DNA of 64,000 bases from Leptoclinus maculatus. Lineage: Eukaryota; Chordata; Actinopteri; Perciformes; Stichaeidae. The notes beneath the pieces are model-generated. The model saw only the letters and a program-made list of their open reading frames with translations, was not told where the DNA came from and ran no database searches. The position numbers and the translations under genes are program-made. Below are positions 11,191 through 25,100 of the stretch, piece by piece (positions within the stretch are counted from its first letter, which is position 1; each line of letters opens with the position of its first letter). The DNA is taken from assembly GCA_032191485.1 (NCBI GenBank), contig JAVDOI010000019.1:13133702-13197701 (forward strand). The letters run 5' to 3'.

Positions 11191-12500
11191 AAATGTGTGT
11201 GTGTGTCTGCATTAAAGGTGTGTATAAAGGTATAAAGGTGTGTGAGTGTGCAGAACGAGTGAAGACATCTGAACATTGTGTTCGGTGGGGGTGGGGGGTG
11301 GGGGGGCGCCGCTGTCGCCGGCGCCACCGCTCTGTATTAGCTTCACCTCGTTATCGTTATCGCCCTCCTCCATTGTGGCATGAAGGGCGGAAAATGATTA
11401 GAGGAACAGGTGACAATAGAGGCAGAGATTTCTGCCTTTACCCGGGGCAGCGCCACTGTGTCAGGTACAGCGGCGTTACGCTCAAAAGAAAAGAAGAGGG
11501 GGGCGCCGCACAAAAGAGCTCCTTTCTTGCTTTAAAACACTCACGTCTTCTTCGGGAGCGCAGAATGGGTGTTCATGGGGGCCAATTGACTTCCTCCATC
11601 CGTTTCTCAGGTTATCACAGAGAGGAAGATGAGAGCTCCGAGAAAGACTTTTCTACTCCTCCTCTTCGCTCTTAACTCCCTTCTTTTTTTTTTTTCCTGA
11701 TCTGGAAGGGTAGGAATAAAAAGAAGGTAAAGATAGCGACGAAGGAGGGGAAGACAGGAAGCGAGGCCGAGGCTCTTTCCCACGGCGACGTCTGCTTCGC
11801 GACATGGACTCTGATGTAGTAACGCCGGGGCATTATCTCATTCAACCCCCCTCTTCCTTCTTATCTCAATGCGTCCCCCTCGCTCTTTTCTCCTCCTCCC
11901 CCCCCCCCCCTCCAGCCTTACACAAAGCTATCAGCTCTGTGGACTTTTCTGACTATTTATGTCGGACAAGGTCAGGATCGTTTAAACCGCTCTGCCTCTC
12001 TCAGCCCCTGCAGATGAGATAGCGCGGGAAAGGAGGGAGAAACGATCGATTCCCGCCGCCACGCAGATTTATTCCCCTCCTCCCCCCCCCGCCTCTTTCT
12101 TCTCTCTCATTCTCCCCCAATAGGTTTTTTTTTTCGTTGCACAGAGCCAGTCGACGCCACCGGGCTCATCAGTCTCTTTAACACCCCGTGGCGTTTTAAA
12201 ATACAGTAGCAAAGCCCTTAAACTGGGCCACTTTTCTCCCGGTCCAAATGAGCGCCGTCCTCCTCATCAATCTGAGCGGCTCTGGGGTTCAGAGGGGCGT
12301 GAATGGTGAGGCCTGTTGGGGAGGAAGGGAGAGGGGAAGAGATTTAGACAGGGGAAGTGGCGGTTTGTATCATTCACATGGGGGTGTTTTACAAATGAAG
12401 CGGGGCACTTACTCAGGCTGAAGGCTTGATTGTGAAGTGGGCTGGGAAGGGGGTTTACATGGGTTTTTATAAAGGCCAATAAAGAGCCTGATATTTAGGG
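11190..12500. promoter_or_regulatory. GC- and pyrimidine-rich non-repetitive block, candidate regulatory region
   Basis: It has many CpGs (GGCGCCGCTGTCGCCGGCGC near 11306), TATCGTTATCG, long C/T tracts (11880-11912 and 12068-12120) and a stretch with GATAGCG and GATAG sites. The open frame at 11193-11675 starts in a TG run and has no recognisable domain or codon bias, so I do not call it a gene. Confidence 0.3.
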
Positions 12501-13020
12501 GTCAAAGCTGCTGATAGCTGATATTTAGTGCCACTGTTCAGTATCTGTAACATGGTAATCCTCATGTCAGTCCGCTCCTTTAGTAACGGGTCCTCTTTGC
12601 TTCAGATATCTCGGTAGTTCTGCTCAGATTTAGTCTGTTTAGCCATCAAAAGAGATCCTCCAGGGTCCGCTATACAACAAGCACAATGAGTGTAACCTGA
12701 TCGCCAGTGGTAGCCAAGCTAGCTAGAGCTAGCCCTGGTGTTACTGCACCGTCAGCACAAAGACCACGACGAGCTGAAGGTTTGACGTCAATGAAATTGG
12801 GAGAATCATAATGGTAGAATCCTAAGTCAATAAGCATAGAATTGGTTAAATAAATGACAGGAAGTTGAACAAATAAAGTAAAACCTAACCTTTGACTGCT
12901 CTTCATTATTCACTGATGCGATTCAGAGATCTGGAACCAGGAAGACTGGCGACCAATGAACTATAGCCTACAGTACACTGATACCTTCGCTCTGTTGGTC
13001 ATGTGAACTCTTGTCTCTAG
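12500..13020. other. Intergenic: no gene seen
   Basis: AT-rich unique sequence with a short GCTAGCTAGAGCTAGC palindromic patch near 12717-12732. No coding signal. Confidence 0.6.
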
Positions 13021-13024
13021 TCAT

Positions 13025-13170
13025 GAAGACTGAAATAACACCAAATATTTACATTTAAGAAGCTGGATCCAGTCTTCATTGTTTGCATTCATGCTTAAGA
13101 AATTACTTAAAAACGATATATTGTTTCTCAATTCTTTAAACATATTACAATTTTCATGCAAAGTGTTGCC
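13025..13170. repeat. Fragment of a dispersed teleost repeat
   Basis: AATATTTACATTTAAGAAGC followed by TGGATCCAG, then a region with AAAAACGATATATTG, resembles the 3' part of the repeat represented at 13905-14250 and 27640-27860. Class not named; recognised from memory of teleost genomes. Confidence 0.4.
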
Positions 13171-13434
13171 CAAAGGATTTTTTTAAAATCTTGTCAGGGC
13201 AGAAATAATCATAATCATTTGCGACCGCAGGACACTGAAACTCTCCTTTGAAAGCCAGGATGCTAACAGTAAAAGCCATTCATCCACACATGTGTGGAGT
13301 GAGATCAAAACGTCTCATTACATTCAGCTCATATTGAGGGTTTCTCAAAGACAGCCGGTGGAGCGTGATGTGGTTGCTGGCTTTGTCTGAGCGAGTGTGT
13401 TTTGTTTGTGAGAATACTTACATATGTCTTCTTC

Positions 13435-13436
<2 letters not shown>

Positions 13437-13475
<39 letters not shown>

Positions 13476-13864
13476 TCCCTGCCACTCATGTCTTGGGTTA
13501 CTATGTTTCTGGCTGAATGATAGATGGCTCAGCCCAACCTCAGAGCCCCGATCCTGAGCTGCCGGACAACATGTCACTGCCAGTTTCCGCCCAACTGAGT
13601 GTGTGTGTGTGTTTGAATATGAGGATGCCAATGATTCTGTGTGTGTGTGTGTGTGTGTCTGTCCGGTTCCGACCCCCCACTGCAACAGGATAGGTGGGTG
13701 AGGATGGCCTGGCAGTGTGTCCGCATGTGTGTGTGTGTGCAGTGTGAAGTGCCTGAGGTCCGTGTCCCGCTGAGTGTGGCGGCCCCGGCCCTTTCCTGTC
13801 CAGACCACACGTCTAACCAAAACCCAATGTGTGTTTAGGTGTGTGTGTGTGTGTGTGTGTGTGT
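13437..13864. repeat. Cluster of (TG)n tracts
   Basis: At least four TG runs, all in the same orientation, lie at about 13437-13474, 13596-13613, 13638-13658 and 13838-13863. They are separated by GC-rich unique sequence. Frames of His-Thr or Cys-Val repeats across them are artefacts. Confidence 0.9.
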
Positions 13865-13904
13865 ATTCACGAGTGTGTGTCCAGGACACTCATTCATGAT
13901 TCCA

Positions 13905-14250
13905 TTTGAGGCTGCAACTATTTTCCTCATCGTTTCATCTATTTAAAAATCTTGTTTTCTGATTATTTGATGAATGATTTAATCTATAAAATGTAAAAGA
14001 AATGTGAGGAAAATGCAGAAAGTGACGTCTTTAAAAATTGCTTGTTTTGTTCAACCAACAATTCAAGTTTCCAGAGTGACATTGATTTATCTATTGATGA
14101 TCTTTTGTTCTAATTAATCAATTAACTGTCACCATTAGCCCGAGGTGACATCTTTAAATTGCTTGTTTTGTCTGACCAACAGTCCAAAAAAAGATAAACA
14201 AGAGCAGTAAATCCTCATATTTGACATCCTAAAACAAGCAATTAAATCCT
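13905..14250. repeat. Dispersed teleost repeat (GAGGCTGCAACTA family)
   Basis: It begins GAGGCTGCAACTATTTTCCT and has the pattern TCTATAAAATGTAAAAGAAA, TGACGTCTTTAAAAATTGCT, TTGTTTTGTTCAACCAACA. Part is repeated internally (the TGACATCTTTAAATTGCTTG block near 14147). A related copy is at 27640-27860. I remember it as abundant in percomorph fish; class uncertain. Confidence 0.6.
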
Positions 14251-15600
14251 TCATTAATTAGATCGTGTGATACGATCCAAACAGATTTCTTTTTCATGTC
14301 AGACGTTGCTACCAGGGTCAAAAACTACATTTATATCTTAACTTTTAACGTGAGTGAGGAGTCCTCAAAAGTGGTCAAATATTTTTCTTTCTAAAAGATT
14401 AAACGTTTTTTAGATTAAGTATGTTTTGTCAGAATTGGTGATATATTTAAACAATTATTTCTTTATAAGACAGTATCAGATTTTCACTACACAAAAGAAT
14501 TCACAGTGACAATAATATATATTATAACTTTGTTTATTGTGCGTTTTGTCTCCTTTTTGGCAAATAAATTACACGATCTACACAAAATATGAGAGTGTGG
14601 AGAGAGAGTATGACTTTGTGTATGAAATGATTAAAGAGGTGCTGGATTATTTACACAATATTATCATGTGTGTATTATTCCCATGATAATAATGAGGTTA
14701 TTGTCAACACCGGTATCGTGACACAGCATCTCTTTAAGAAGTCCGTCTTCTCTCCTTGTCTCAGTTCATCCGTCCATCAGCCTTTCCCATCTGAGATGTG
14801 ACATGTTGTTATTGATCTTTCATATTATTCAATAACTACATTGTGGGACACAATCGAAAGCTGCAGAACAGCTGATGAATGGACTTTGTCGGGCGATTTG
14901 TTTTTGTCAAGTGCTGGAATGAATTTTCAACCAACATGCATGAAAAGTCCTTTAAAGTGCTAAAAATAAAGATATGGCAACTCTGACTGTTGAGGGAGAT
15001 CATGTGAAATGATCAACAGCTGCAGGAAGAGACACTCAATGTAGCAAGTTGAGGAATGAACTTTAAGAGTTTGTGCATGATAAACTTTCTTAAAGAAAGT
15101 GAGTCAATGCTTGAATTGATGAATCAGTGCTTTGTTTTCTCTAGAACGTTGATCTCCTCCACCAACCTTCACCTTTATCTAATAATATATTTAACATCGT
15201 TGTTATTCCGGTTCCTCGGCCTCCTATTTTTGCGCACCAACTTCTCCAAATCTGTGACTTTTCCTTAAAATTGAGATTTCGCAGCAGATATCAGACAAAC
15301 GGAACGGCACCAGGAGGAGAAGGAAAAAGAAGTAGCCCCCCCCCCCCCTCCTCCTCTTCCTCCCTATTCTTCCTCCCTCTCTCCGGTGCTGCCAGCAGAC
15401 AGTGTGTTTCTCAGTGTAGTGGAGATTATAGCCGGGAATGACAAGCACGCCGTCTGATACCATATCCGCTCTGAATTACAGATCAGCCCTTTTTAAATGA
15501 TATTTTAAATACTTGCTGCAGGCTGCGAGTTTTCACAGGGTCTTATTTCATTGTTATTATACTAGTACCATATTTTTGTTAGAAAATCAGTGTTGGCGCT
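14250..15600. other. Intergenic: AT-rich, no gene seen
   Basis: Low-GC unique sequence with no sustained coding signal. A C run with CTCCTCCTC lies at 15337-15362. Confidence 0.6.
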
Positions 15601-16322
15601 TATTTAAATGAGGGAGAGTGGAAGCCGATATACACTCCAGTGTGTTATTTTACTGTGCCACTTTGGAAAATCCCCCCCCCCCCACCCCCCCCTCTATACT
15701 TCTCACATACACCCACCACCTCCCTTCTTTTTTTTCGTGTGTTCTTGGTGGGAATTAAAAGGGAGCACTGTGAGGAGGACAAAAGAGAAAGGACAAATTG
15801 TAATTAGTTTGATTTTGTGTGTGTGTAGTGCGCTTTGGCTGTGAGGTTGGTGAAGCCCATTAAGGGTTAGATTCCCACACAGAAAGAAGACTGTGGCTTT
15901 GATTACCTCTCTCATGTGTTGGAGGAGGAAGAGGAGGAGGGGGGGAGGAAGAGGGGGGGGGGGGGGGGATTTGACTTGAATTGTTTCACCGTCGCTCATT
16001 TTGATCATAGAATTAAAATGTGGAACGGCAAAAATGCCCCTTTATTTTACCTTTTCTTTTAAAAATAACAATAAAAATGGAGACAGGCAGGTCAGGATTT
16101 AGAGGAAGAGGAAGAAGAGGAAGAGGAGGTGCAGTACGCGCAGCGGCGTGCTGGGTGGCGCTGTTGCCCCAGCGATGCTCCCGCTCTTTTCTTCTTCTTT
16201 TTTCTGGGATTAAAGGTCCCTCGGTTTCAGTCGAAGGCTCTGAGCTCTTTGTGCTTTGGCGTTTCATGATGGGATTCTCTGGAGAGCAGAGGATGGAGAA
16301 CGACACTCCTTCCCCCCCTCTA

Positions 16323-16358
<36 letters not shown>

Positions 16359-16400
16359 TCTCTCTCTCTCCCTCTCTCCCCCTCTGCCTCGCTCTCATGC
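15600..16400. other. Block of poly(C), poly(G) and CT tracts in non-repetitive sequence
   Basis: C runs lie at 15673-15692, a purine/G tract at 15920-15969 (about 17 Gs at its end) and (CT)n at 16323-16380. Between them, 16080-16260 is purine-rich with CpGs but no coding frame I trust. Confidence 0.7.
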
Positions 16401-16548
16401 CGGAATACACCCTAACCTTGACATATTGAGAATGAAAACGACGGTTCCACATCCCATGCTCGCTTGTTGACAGCGTTAACACTCTTTTCATGTGTGTTTT
16501 GATAGCTGAAAATGAACCATATTAGAGTGTTATGAGAAATTATGTTTC

Positions 16549-16552
16549 GTGT

Positions 16553-16586
<34 letters not shown>

Positions 16587-16588
16587 GG
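16549..16588. repeat. (TG)n microsatellite
   Basis: TG run beginning in GTGTGTGAGTGTG, about 100 bp before the very long CA run. Confidence 0.95.
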
Positions 16589-16683
16589 ACATGCATCGCC
16601 TTACGTGAGTCTGTATGTCCACATAACTCAATGTTTTAGACAGAAAATCATTTTTGGTTTGCTCCCACGCTCTTAATTCATGT

Positions 16684-18009
<1,326 letters not shown>

Positions 18010-18010
<1 letters not shown>

Positions 18011-19540
18011 CTTCCCTCTTATGTGTGTGTGTGTGTGTGTGTCGTGTGTGTTTTCCCGTCAGTGTTTATGCCATAATTGAAGCTGTGGCCCCTCCTTGCC
18101 CTTATGAGAACCATTATAAACTACAAAGGTATTAGAAGATATTGTTTGTGTGTGTGTGTGTGTGTGTGTGGAGACAAACACAAAGCATTCATAGCGCCTT
18201 ATGCAACATTCAGTCAACGCTTCATTAGTCGCCTGGTTTTGGTTTTGAAAACGAGGCATGTCTCACCGTTTCTGTCTACGGTGGTGATGTGTGGGTGAAT
18301 TTAGTTGAAGTCTGACAGTAAAAAGGTAAAACTCATTTTAAACATGTGGTGCTGATATCTTTCTTACGTGCTAGAATTTGTACGTTTTCCAACAGTTTTA
18401 ACAATAGAATTAAACACATTTGGTCATTGTTAGGGTGGAAAAGGGTTTATTTTAGGGTTAAAATAACTACGGAGGTTATGTGATAAATAACATAATTAAT
18501 CGTGGGATGCATATGAATTACCGTGCACTACTTTCTGTAGGTTTCGCTACAAACAGTGCATGAGAACAACCTGGTGTATGTGACTCATCCATTTATTTCA
18601 TACCTGACTTGATTTGTGTGAACGCTGAACATCAGCAAACACATTATTGCATCAAATAAGGCAGCCTCTTCCCTTTCCCCACCGTTTTCCCCTCACTCTC
18701 GTCACACCATTTCAATTTCCTTTTCCTCCTTCCCTTCTCCTCTTATGCTCCGTCAATCTGCAGCCGTCCTCTCACCTCTCCCTCAACTCCTGCTCCGAGG
18801 TTTCATTTTCCTTCCTCGAGACTCCATTTTCTCTCTGTCCTTTCGCTTCCTTTCCTCATGAAGATAAGGGATGACTCCACATGCATGGACATCGACACAC
18901 ACAAAACATACAAATGCACGGAAATGATTAAAGATGCATACTGTACATGTACTGGTACTCGGGTTGAACCAGCACATAGATGCTGTATTTTCTTTCTCCG
19001 ATTGAAGCTATGGATCGCCTCAAGGTCTGAAATGAAAACCCATTAAATCAGACATTTCTCCACTTTCACTTGCATATTGTCACGGCTGGGTGAGAACTTG
19101 AATTTTGAAAACCTTGTTTTAAGGTTTACCAAAATGTATTTTCAGGGTTCAGTAGAAGTAGAATTTGATCAACCATGCTGAGAAGCAGAGAACATGCAAC
19201 CCTGACTCCATTCACTGTCAAACGTAAACGATTTTATCATTCATATTTTGTCATTTTTGTGCAGATTTGATTACATATAAACCTGTGTTTTGACTTTTTC
19301 AATACTTGACCAAGACAAAGATCTTTAAGTGTTTGAATGTCGCCTAAACACACCATAAATAAATCAATGAACTTAATTCATGCATTAGTTGCTATAAATA
19401 AACAATAAGTCAAAATATGTTGTCAGTGAATATTTTGCTCGAACATTCTGCGACTTTTTAAAAAGCGTTAAACAATTCTCAGTTTTGTTTCAAAGCGTAG
19501 TTGATGTTGCAAATTCAAATTCATAGTGTATAAAAGTAAC
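18010..19540. other. Intergenic: no gene seen
   Basis: TG tracts at about 18020-18044 and 18147-18171, a pyrimidine-rich stretch at 18660-18860, otherwise unique AT-rich sequence. Confidence 0.6.
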
Positions 19541-19544
19541 TTTT

Positions 19545-19870
19545 AGGAGATGTGTTACCCTCCAGGTGAAGGTGTTATTGACAAATTTTGCTCGGATGGC
19601 AATGTTGGGAATCTTCTTTTTTAATCAAATTTGTCATTAAATTTGGTATCAGACGTTCATGTCCCGTTCAGGATGAAATATGAATTAAGGATCAAAATAC
19701 CTGCAAAACTAACGACATTCCCATCAGCCAGTGTCCGGTGCTAATTAGCAAATGTTAGCATGCTAACACGCTAAACTGGCGGTGAACATGGGAAACATTA
19801 CACCTGCTAAACATCAGCGTGTCGACATGTGAGCATGTTAGCGTTCTGACCTCACACATATTTCCATTTG
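19545..19870 (+). repeat. Dispersed teleost repeat (GTTAGCATGCTAAC family)
   Basis: It carries GTGTTACCCTCCAGGTGAAG and, near its end, AAATGTTAGCATGCTAACAC, GCTAAACTGGCGGTGAACAT and ACACCTGCTAAACATCAGCG. I recognise the order of these phrases as a common teleost interspersed repeat; class uncertain. Confidence 0.6.
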
Positions 19871-20237
19871 TTGGGCTTGTTTTCTGTAGGACTCAGGTGT
19901 AACATAGTCAGTCAACAATAAGGATGATAATAATAATACGGAAGAAATCTTTTACTCACGTGTGTGGAAGATGCCAGCGTTGCATTAATCAGCTGTGCAA
20001 CATTTCTATAATCAAAGAAAACGTATGTTATTTATCTGGAAGGACGTTCTTTCGCCCCACAGAGCTTTTAAGAAGGTAAATATTCAGAGCTGGAAGCTGT
20101 TTGTTCCCACACTCACTCACCTTTTCCCACCGCCTCCGTGTGTGAAGTCCAAATGAAACAGAGATATTCATGGCTCCTCTCCGTGAGCTATAAAGGCCTG
20201 GACCTCCTGCCCTGGCCATTCAATTAGCCACAGTGGC

Positions 20238-20276
<39 letters not shown>

Positions 20277-20389
20277 TGCAAACTATTGCCCTGTCTGAGC
20301 AGCCAACCTCAACTAAGGGCCAGGCTCAAACAGCGGCTTAAAGCTAACCAGGTCACAGCTGATGGTGTGAGAACGGAGGCTGTGCTCAC

Positions 20390-20424
<35 letters not shown>

Positions 20425-21817
20425 GAGAGAAAGAGCTCAAATCACCACCTTAAACCTTCTATATGTCAGTGTTTAAAAGCAGCTTCCCATGATGTCACTC
20501 ACAGGTCGAGGAGGTGTCGACCTCAAGTTCACTTGTGTGGGTTCACTTCATTTTCCCCCTTTTTTTTTTTTTTTTGGGAGCAGGAAGCGGCGCTGCGTAC
20601 GTGCTGGTCCCGACGACGCAGCCACGTCTTTCAGCAACGTACGAGTCTGTTTTCAGAGGCAGTCATGCTACACTGATCTTCTTCTGTAGTTGTTGAGTAA
20701 TCAGAGTCCACTTCTGTTGAATCGCTCCCTCTGACACATGAAGGCACACTATGACTGTTTAACCTTCTGCTGCATGACAGGAGGTAATAGTGCATTCACT
20801 GGGAGGGGAAGTTTATTTATTGTTGGCAACATCGGTGGAAAAACAACCTTAATGTATTGGTTTTGTTTGTTTTTACTTTTGAATCACCCTCTTTGGCGAA
20901 GATTGAAGGGAAATTCATCAGTGAAAATGATAATTAATTCATGTTTTAGTTCATTAATTCCCTACGCGCTCGCAAACCGCTCAACACTCGACGCTTGCTT
21001 GTCATGTTGAGTCTTGAGACCTTGAAGGCGTAGTAGTAGTAGAGAGTGGCTGATGTCTCCTCTCCTAGAGGATGTCTCCTCTCGATTGCACTATTGACCC
21101 CGTACGCGTTGAGTGTTCATGCACAATACTGCTTATTTATAATAGTTTCAAGTAGCTAAGAGAGGTCCCTTCCTAGGGCACTACTACTGCTACGACAACA
21201 AGCAGGAAAGAAAAGTTTGTACCAGGAAGAAGTGTACAAAAACCACCTGCGAGCCACACAAGGAATGTTCTTCCTGATGTCACTGCCAGCTTCACCCAGA
21301 ATATATTCACTTTATTCCAGAGAAATCAAAGACGGAATATGAGTCACTTCTTGTGTGTTTCCCCCGTAAAGCACCTTTCCACACATCAGATGTTCAAGCA
21401 GCAAATATAAAAATCTTTTTGTCCATAGTTTGAATCACCAGACTTTTACTGGTAATGAAATCACCTCGCACTGTTACTTTAACAAACCATGTGACAAACC
21501 ACCGTCCTCTTCCTCTGTGACAGGCATTCCCCACCACCAGAGACCGTATAGTGTGTGTGTGTGTGTGTTTCTATAGTCTGCCATTCCCAAAGTTGGCGGA
21601 GTGTGAAGACATATAATTGCTTCATGAAACCTAACTAGGTGATATGAATAATCTGTCAGTGGAGGAGGCGACCCAGCCTCCATGCCAATCACAGAGGTGT
21701 CCTGGGGTAGCGGAGCGTGGCCAAAACCATACCTGTCCATCCGGAAAAAAACATATCTGTCCCTCTACTTCCCTTTTCCCCCAAACCGCCGTTATCAGAC
21801 CAAAGGGCTGAGAGTGT

Positions 21818-21854
<37 letters not shown>

Positions 21855-21920
21855 TCATTGGAGACCATATGGCACCATGATCAAGTCCAAATCAGATAGA
21901 GAACTAGCCACTGATTGGTG

Positions 21921-21971
<51 letters not shown>

Positions 21972-22370
21972 CTCACTCTGATACAGAAATTCTTCACAAG
22001 ACAACAAGAGGAGAGACAAAAGGGAAGCAGGATGGAAACAGTTTTGATAAATGCACTGATAACAGACTGGTTTGAGGTCAACTTTTAGGGTGCGCTGTGA
22101 ACAGTTTGTGTCAGAAGTTAAAAAAAAGCAGATTATTAAAAATACAAATGACATCTAGAGAAGCTGTGGAATGAAGTTTACTTGATGTCTGTGGACAGCA
22201 AACACCTGTAGAAGGACTTATCGGCCCACACGTCTGCTACAGGTATGACTGCTGAGGTAAAAAGAAAGCTGAATAATAATTTAACAATTCATATTTGTGC
22301 AGTAAACACCTTAAACTAGGCCGGGCCTGTCAGCGCTGCATCTCTCCTTCCATTTCATATTTCATTTTTA
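19871..22370. other. Intergenic with several (TG)n tracts, no gene seen
   Basis: TG tracts lie at about 20239-20274, 20393-20422, 21549-21568, 21822-21851 and 21924-21967. A poly(T) run lies at 20561-20575. A 14-bp direct repeat, GATGTCTCCTCTC with one extra base, lies around 21051-21084. Short frames here have no domain. Confidence 0.65.
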
Positions 22371-22470
22371 ATTCTTATTTCAAAGGTATTTCTACTTTTA
22401 CTGAAGTATTTGTACTTACTTCATGCTGTATATACTTAGTCAATGTATCTGTGTACTTCACCACTGCTTA
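22371..22470. repeat. Short copy of the ACTTTTACTT repeat family
   Basis: AAAGGTATTTCTACTTTTAC then TGAAGTATTTGTACTTACTT matches the family at 3060-3236. Confidence 0.45.
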
Positions 22471-23140
22471 ATTATCCTTAATTAGTCTTGTTTATGTGCA
22501 GGGCACGCTTTACTTATTAAAATATACGATGAGTGGAAAGAATATTATGCCGGATAAAAATCTTTTTAAACATATATAATATAAATATATTGTACCCACG
22601 TACTTTAATTCTCGGCCTTTTTATTCTATTGTTATGAACTTGTTGTTTTAATGTCATACTGTAAATACCTTTGAGCTGCAGTTTGTGTTTGAAAGGTGCT
22701 GTAGAAGTTAAGATAAGTACTCCGACATGTTTGTTGTGTTTAGGAACTTTGGGATCTGAAAAACTATTTTTCCGTGAGTAGTTGTGTATACGTGTTTGTC
22801 GTACAGTTACTCACTCAGTACCACACGAAACAGTTACTTTCTAGATTGAAGCTGCTGATATTTTGTTGACTTTCAATTTCAGTTCAAACAAACACACCCT
22901 CGAAAATTCCTGAACATTGTGTTGTGTCAGAAGGTGAAAGCCTGAAGTATTTTAAACCTTCAAATTAGAAATATGTACTTCCTATATCCTCATACTAATA
23001 TACAAATACAGCAAAAGAATATTAAATCTCATGAACTTCTCTTCTCAAGCTGTGATGAAATCTCTCCACATTGGATTTTAGGCAGTTTGCAGCAGTGGAA
23101 ATTAGTGCACACCTCCATATATTTTCCCATGATCCCCTGC
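22471..23140. other. Intergenic: AT-rich, no gene seen
   Basis: Unique low-GC sequence without coding signal. Confidence 0.6.
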
Positions 23141-23295
23141 TTTAACCCCCCCCCCTCCACACACACACAACACACACTCCAATCCCCCCCCCCCCCACCA
23201 CATAAACCCGAGTCACTCGGCCCGTCTCACCGATCTTATCAAGTCTTTTTCATTTACAATGCTGAACTGGCCACCATGTGTCATTACTGAACACG

Positions 23296-23353
<58 letters not shown>

Positions 23354-23529
23354 AACGGATGCATATACACACATCCACATGCAGAGATACACGCACACAA
23401 AATCACAAATACGCCGGTACATTTTTCTGTGTGTAACATTTGCCTCACAGCTTGTGTGTATTTATCTGTTGAAATGTATGTATATCTTGTGTGTGTACAT
23501 GTGTATTCAGACGTGTGTGCTCTCGCGGC

Positions 23530-23563
<34 letters not shown>

Positions 23564-23684
23564 CAGCACATAGCGTGTTTGTTTTTATCAGAGATCTTTA
23601 AACTGGGTCATGTGTTGTTGCTTCACATTTCATCATCCTGCTCTCTTATCTGCTGTTTTCATACACAACTGCTGTAATACTGTT

Positions 23685-23745
<61 letters not shown>

Positions 23746-23760
23746 CAGACTCCCACCATA
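23141..23760. repeat. Compound low-complexity block: C runs, (CA)n, (TG)n, (CA)n
   Basis: C runs are at about 23147-23156 and 23184-23196. CA runs 23295-23348, TG 23530-23559, and CA again 23690-23741. Alternating strand orientation of the dinucleotides means they could pair with one another. Confidence 0.9.
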
Positions 23761-24760
23761 TAACGGTAAGCCGGTGAAGATAGTTAGTAGGAGGGAGAAT
23801 GAAGGAGTAAAGAAGAGAAAGGAGGCAACAGCAAAGGGAGGGAAGCATCAGTAAAGGGATAAGGAGAGAGAGAGAGAGGGAAGCCGCCTCTGTCTAACGT
23901 TGTTGTTGTTGTTGTTGTTGATTTCGGGGGCTGATGTGGACGGACAGAAGCTGGAACCTGTCAACGATGTGAGGAATGAAGTCGCTCTGATCTCCTCCAC
24001 AGATTATTTTGTCCTCAGACACACGTATCTCTCCTGCACGCTCCACAGCGCCTTGTTTTGTCTGCGGCGTCCTTAAACACGCAGGTTTTTGTGTTTGTTT
24101 GTGTCTCCGCGCTCGGCCCTGAAGGTCATTAATGGCTGATTTTTAATCCTGATATATTTGGTATGAAGCTGACAGTGACAGTACTCTACTTTAGTGAGAG
24201 GTCATTAAAATGAACTGTATAGTGCGGCTGTACTGTATGTCTGGCCATGCGATAACAATCTGGCAGCCTGGTGAGCTTACAGCATTAAGACTGAAAATGA
24301 CAAAAGTTTCTGCATTTTTTTAACTAAAAAAATGCTTAGAAAACGCTCAACTTCCTGTCACATTTTAGGCCAAAGAGGTCTCGAGCATTGAGACTGAATA
24401 CTGTAGCTACACGTATAGACGACAAGTCCAAGTGGACGAGTGTCCCATGTAGCCTTGTGAGTGTAAGGAAACACTAAAACTCCAGTGAAACTCAGGAAAA
24501 TTAAGAATAAAATACTTAAGTGCAACAATGTGTCATTGGTATCAATGTCTCTGCATGTCCCACTAAAACTTCCTCCCCCGGTTATATCCTTTACTTGCAC
24601 TTCCTGTCTGAGCATCTCATCTCCCATGAGCCTTTTCTCTGCCGGTTTTCTGTCCAGCCGCCTCCGCCTCCCGTCCCAATCTGACTCATGGGAGCCTTTT
24701 ACTCTCCCAACGCGCAGCTCGGAAGCTGATTGGATGATGACTCTAATCGTCTGCAGAGGA
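23761..24760. other. Intergenic: no gene seen
   Basis: (TTG)n at 23898-23920, otherwise unique sequence. 24690-24750 is non-repetitive and may be part of a conserved element, but I cannot tell without comparison. Confidence 0.55.
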
Positions 24761-24763
24761 GAA

Positions 24764-24775
24764 AGGGGGGGAGGT

Positions 24776-24806
<31 letters not shown>
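24764..24806. repeat. Poly(G) tract (28 uninterrupted Gs)
   Basis: G-rich 43-bp stretch ending in 28 consecutive Gs at about 24779-24806. Strong G-quadruplex potential; also a likely site of sequencing error. Confidence 0.9.
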
Positions 24807-24834
24807 AGTGCGGAGGCGCATAATGGGTCCCAAT

Positions 24835-25100
24835 TTTGGTTGAGGAAACGAGATGTAAATGAGGTAATTATGAGTCTTAACGAGGGCAAACAGCAGTGAC
24901 ATTCTAGCCCTGGTAACCAGCGTATTTATAGCCCATAATAACCTTAAGTGGGACTGGCTGGAAGGCTGTCAAGGGAATTAGAGCCGTCTGAACAGCGCTG
25001 CTTTTGTTTTCATTAGGGTTGTGTGTTTGAATCTGACAGGTTTCGCTTGGATTCCTGCATCAAACTGGAGAGAATGATATTGACAGGCGTATCTTTGAGA
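24835..25100. promoter_or_regulatory. Candidate conserved non-coding element
   Basis: Non-repetitive and rich in homeodomain-like AT motifs (GAGGTAATTATGAGT, GGGAATTAGAG), with CGTATTTATAGCCC and AACAGCGCTGCTTTTGTTTT, and no coding frame. It sits between poly(G) and poly(C) runs. This is an enhancer-like composition call only. Confidence 0.3.

Noticed and set aside
11193..11675. 160-codon plus-strand frame
   Set aside because: Starts in a TG run, has no codon bias or recognisable domain, and runs through GC-rich low-complexity DNA.
13329..13889. 186-codon minus-strand frame
   Set aside because: Mostly His-Thr runs from the TG cluster.
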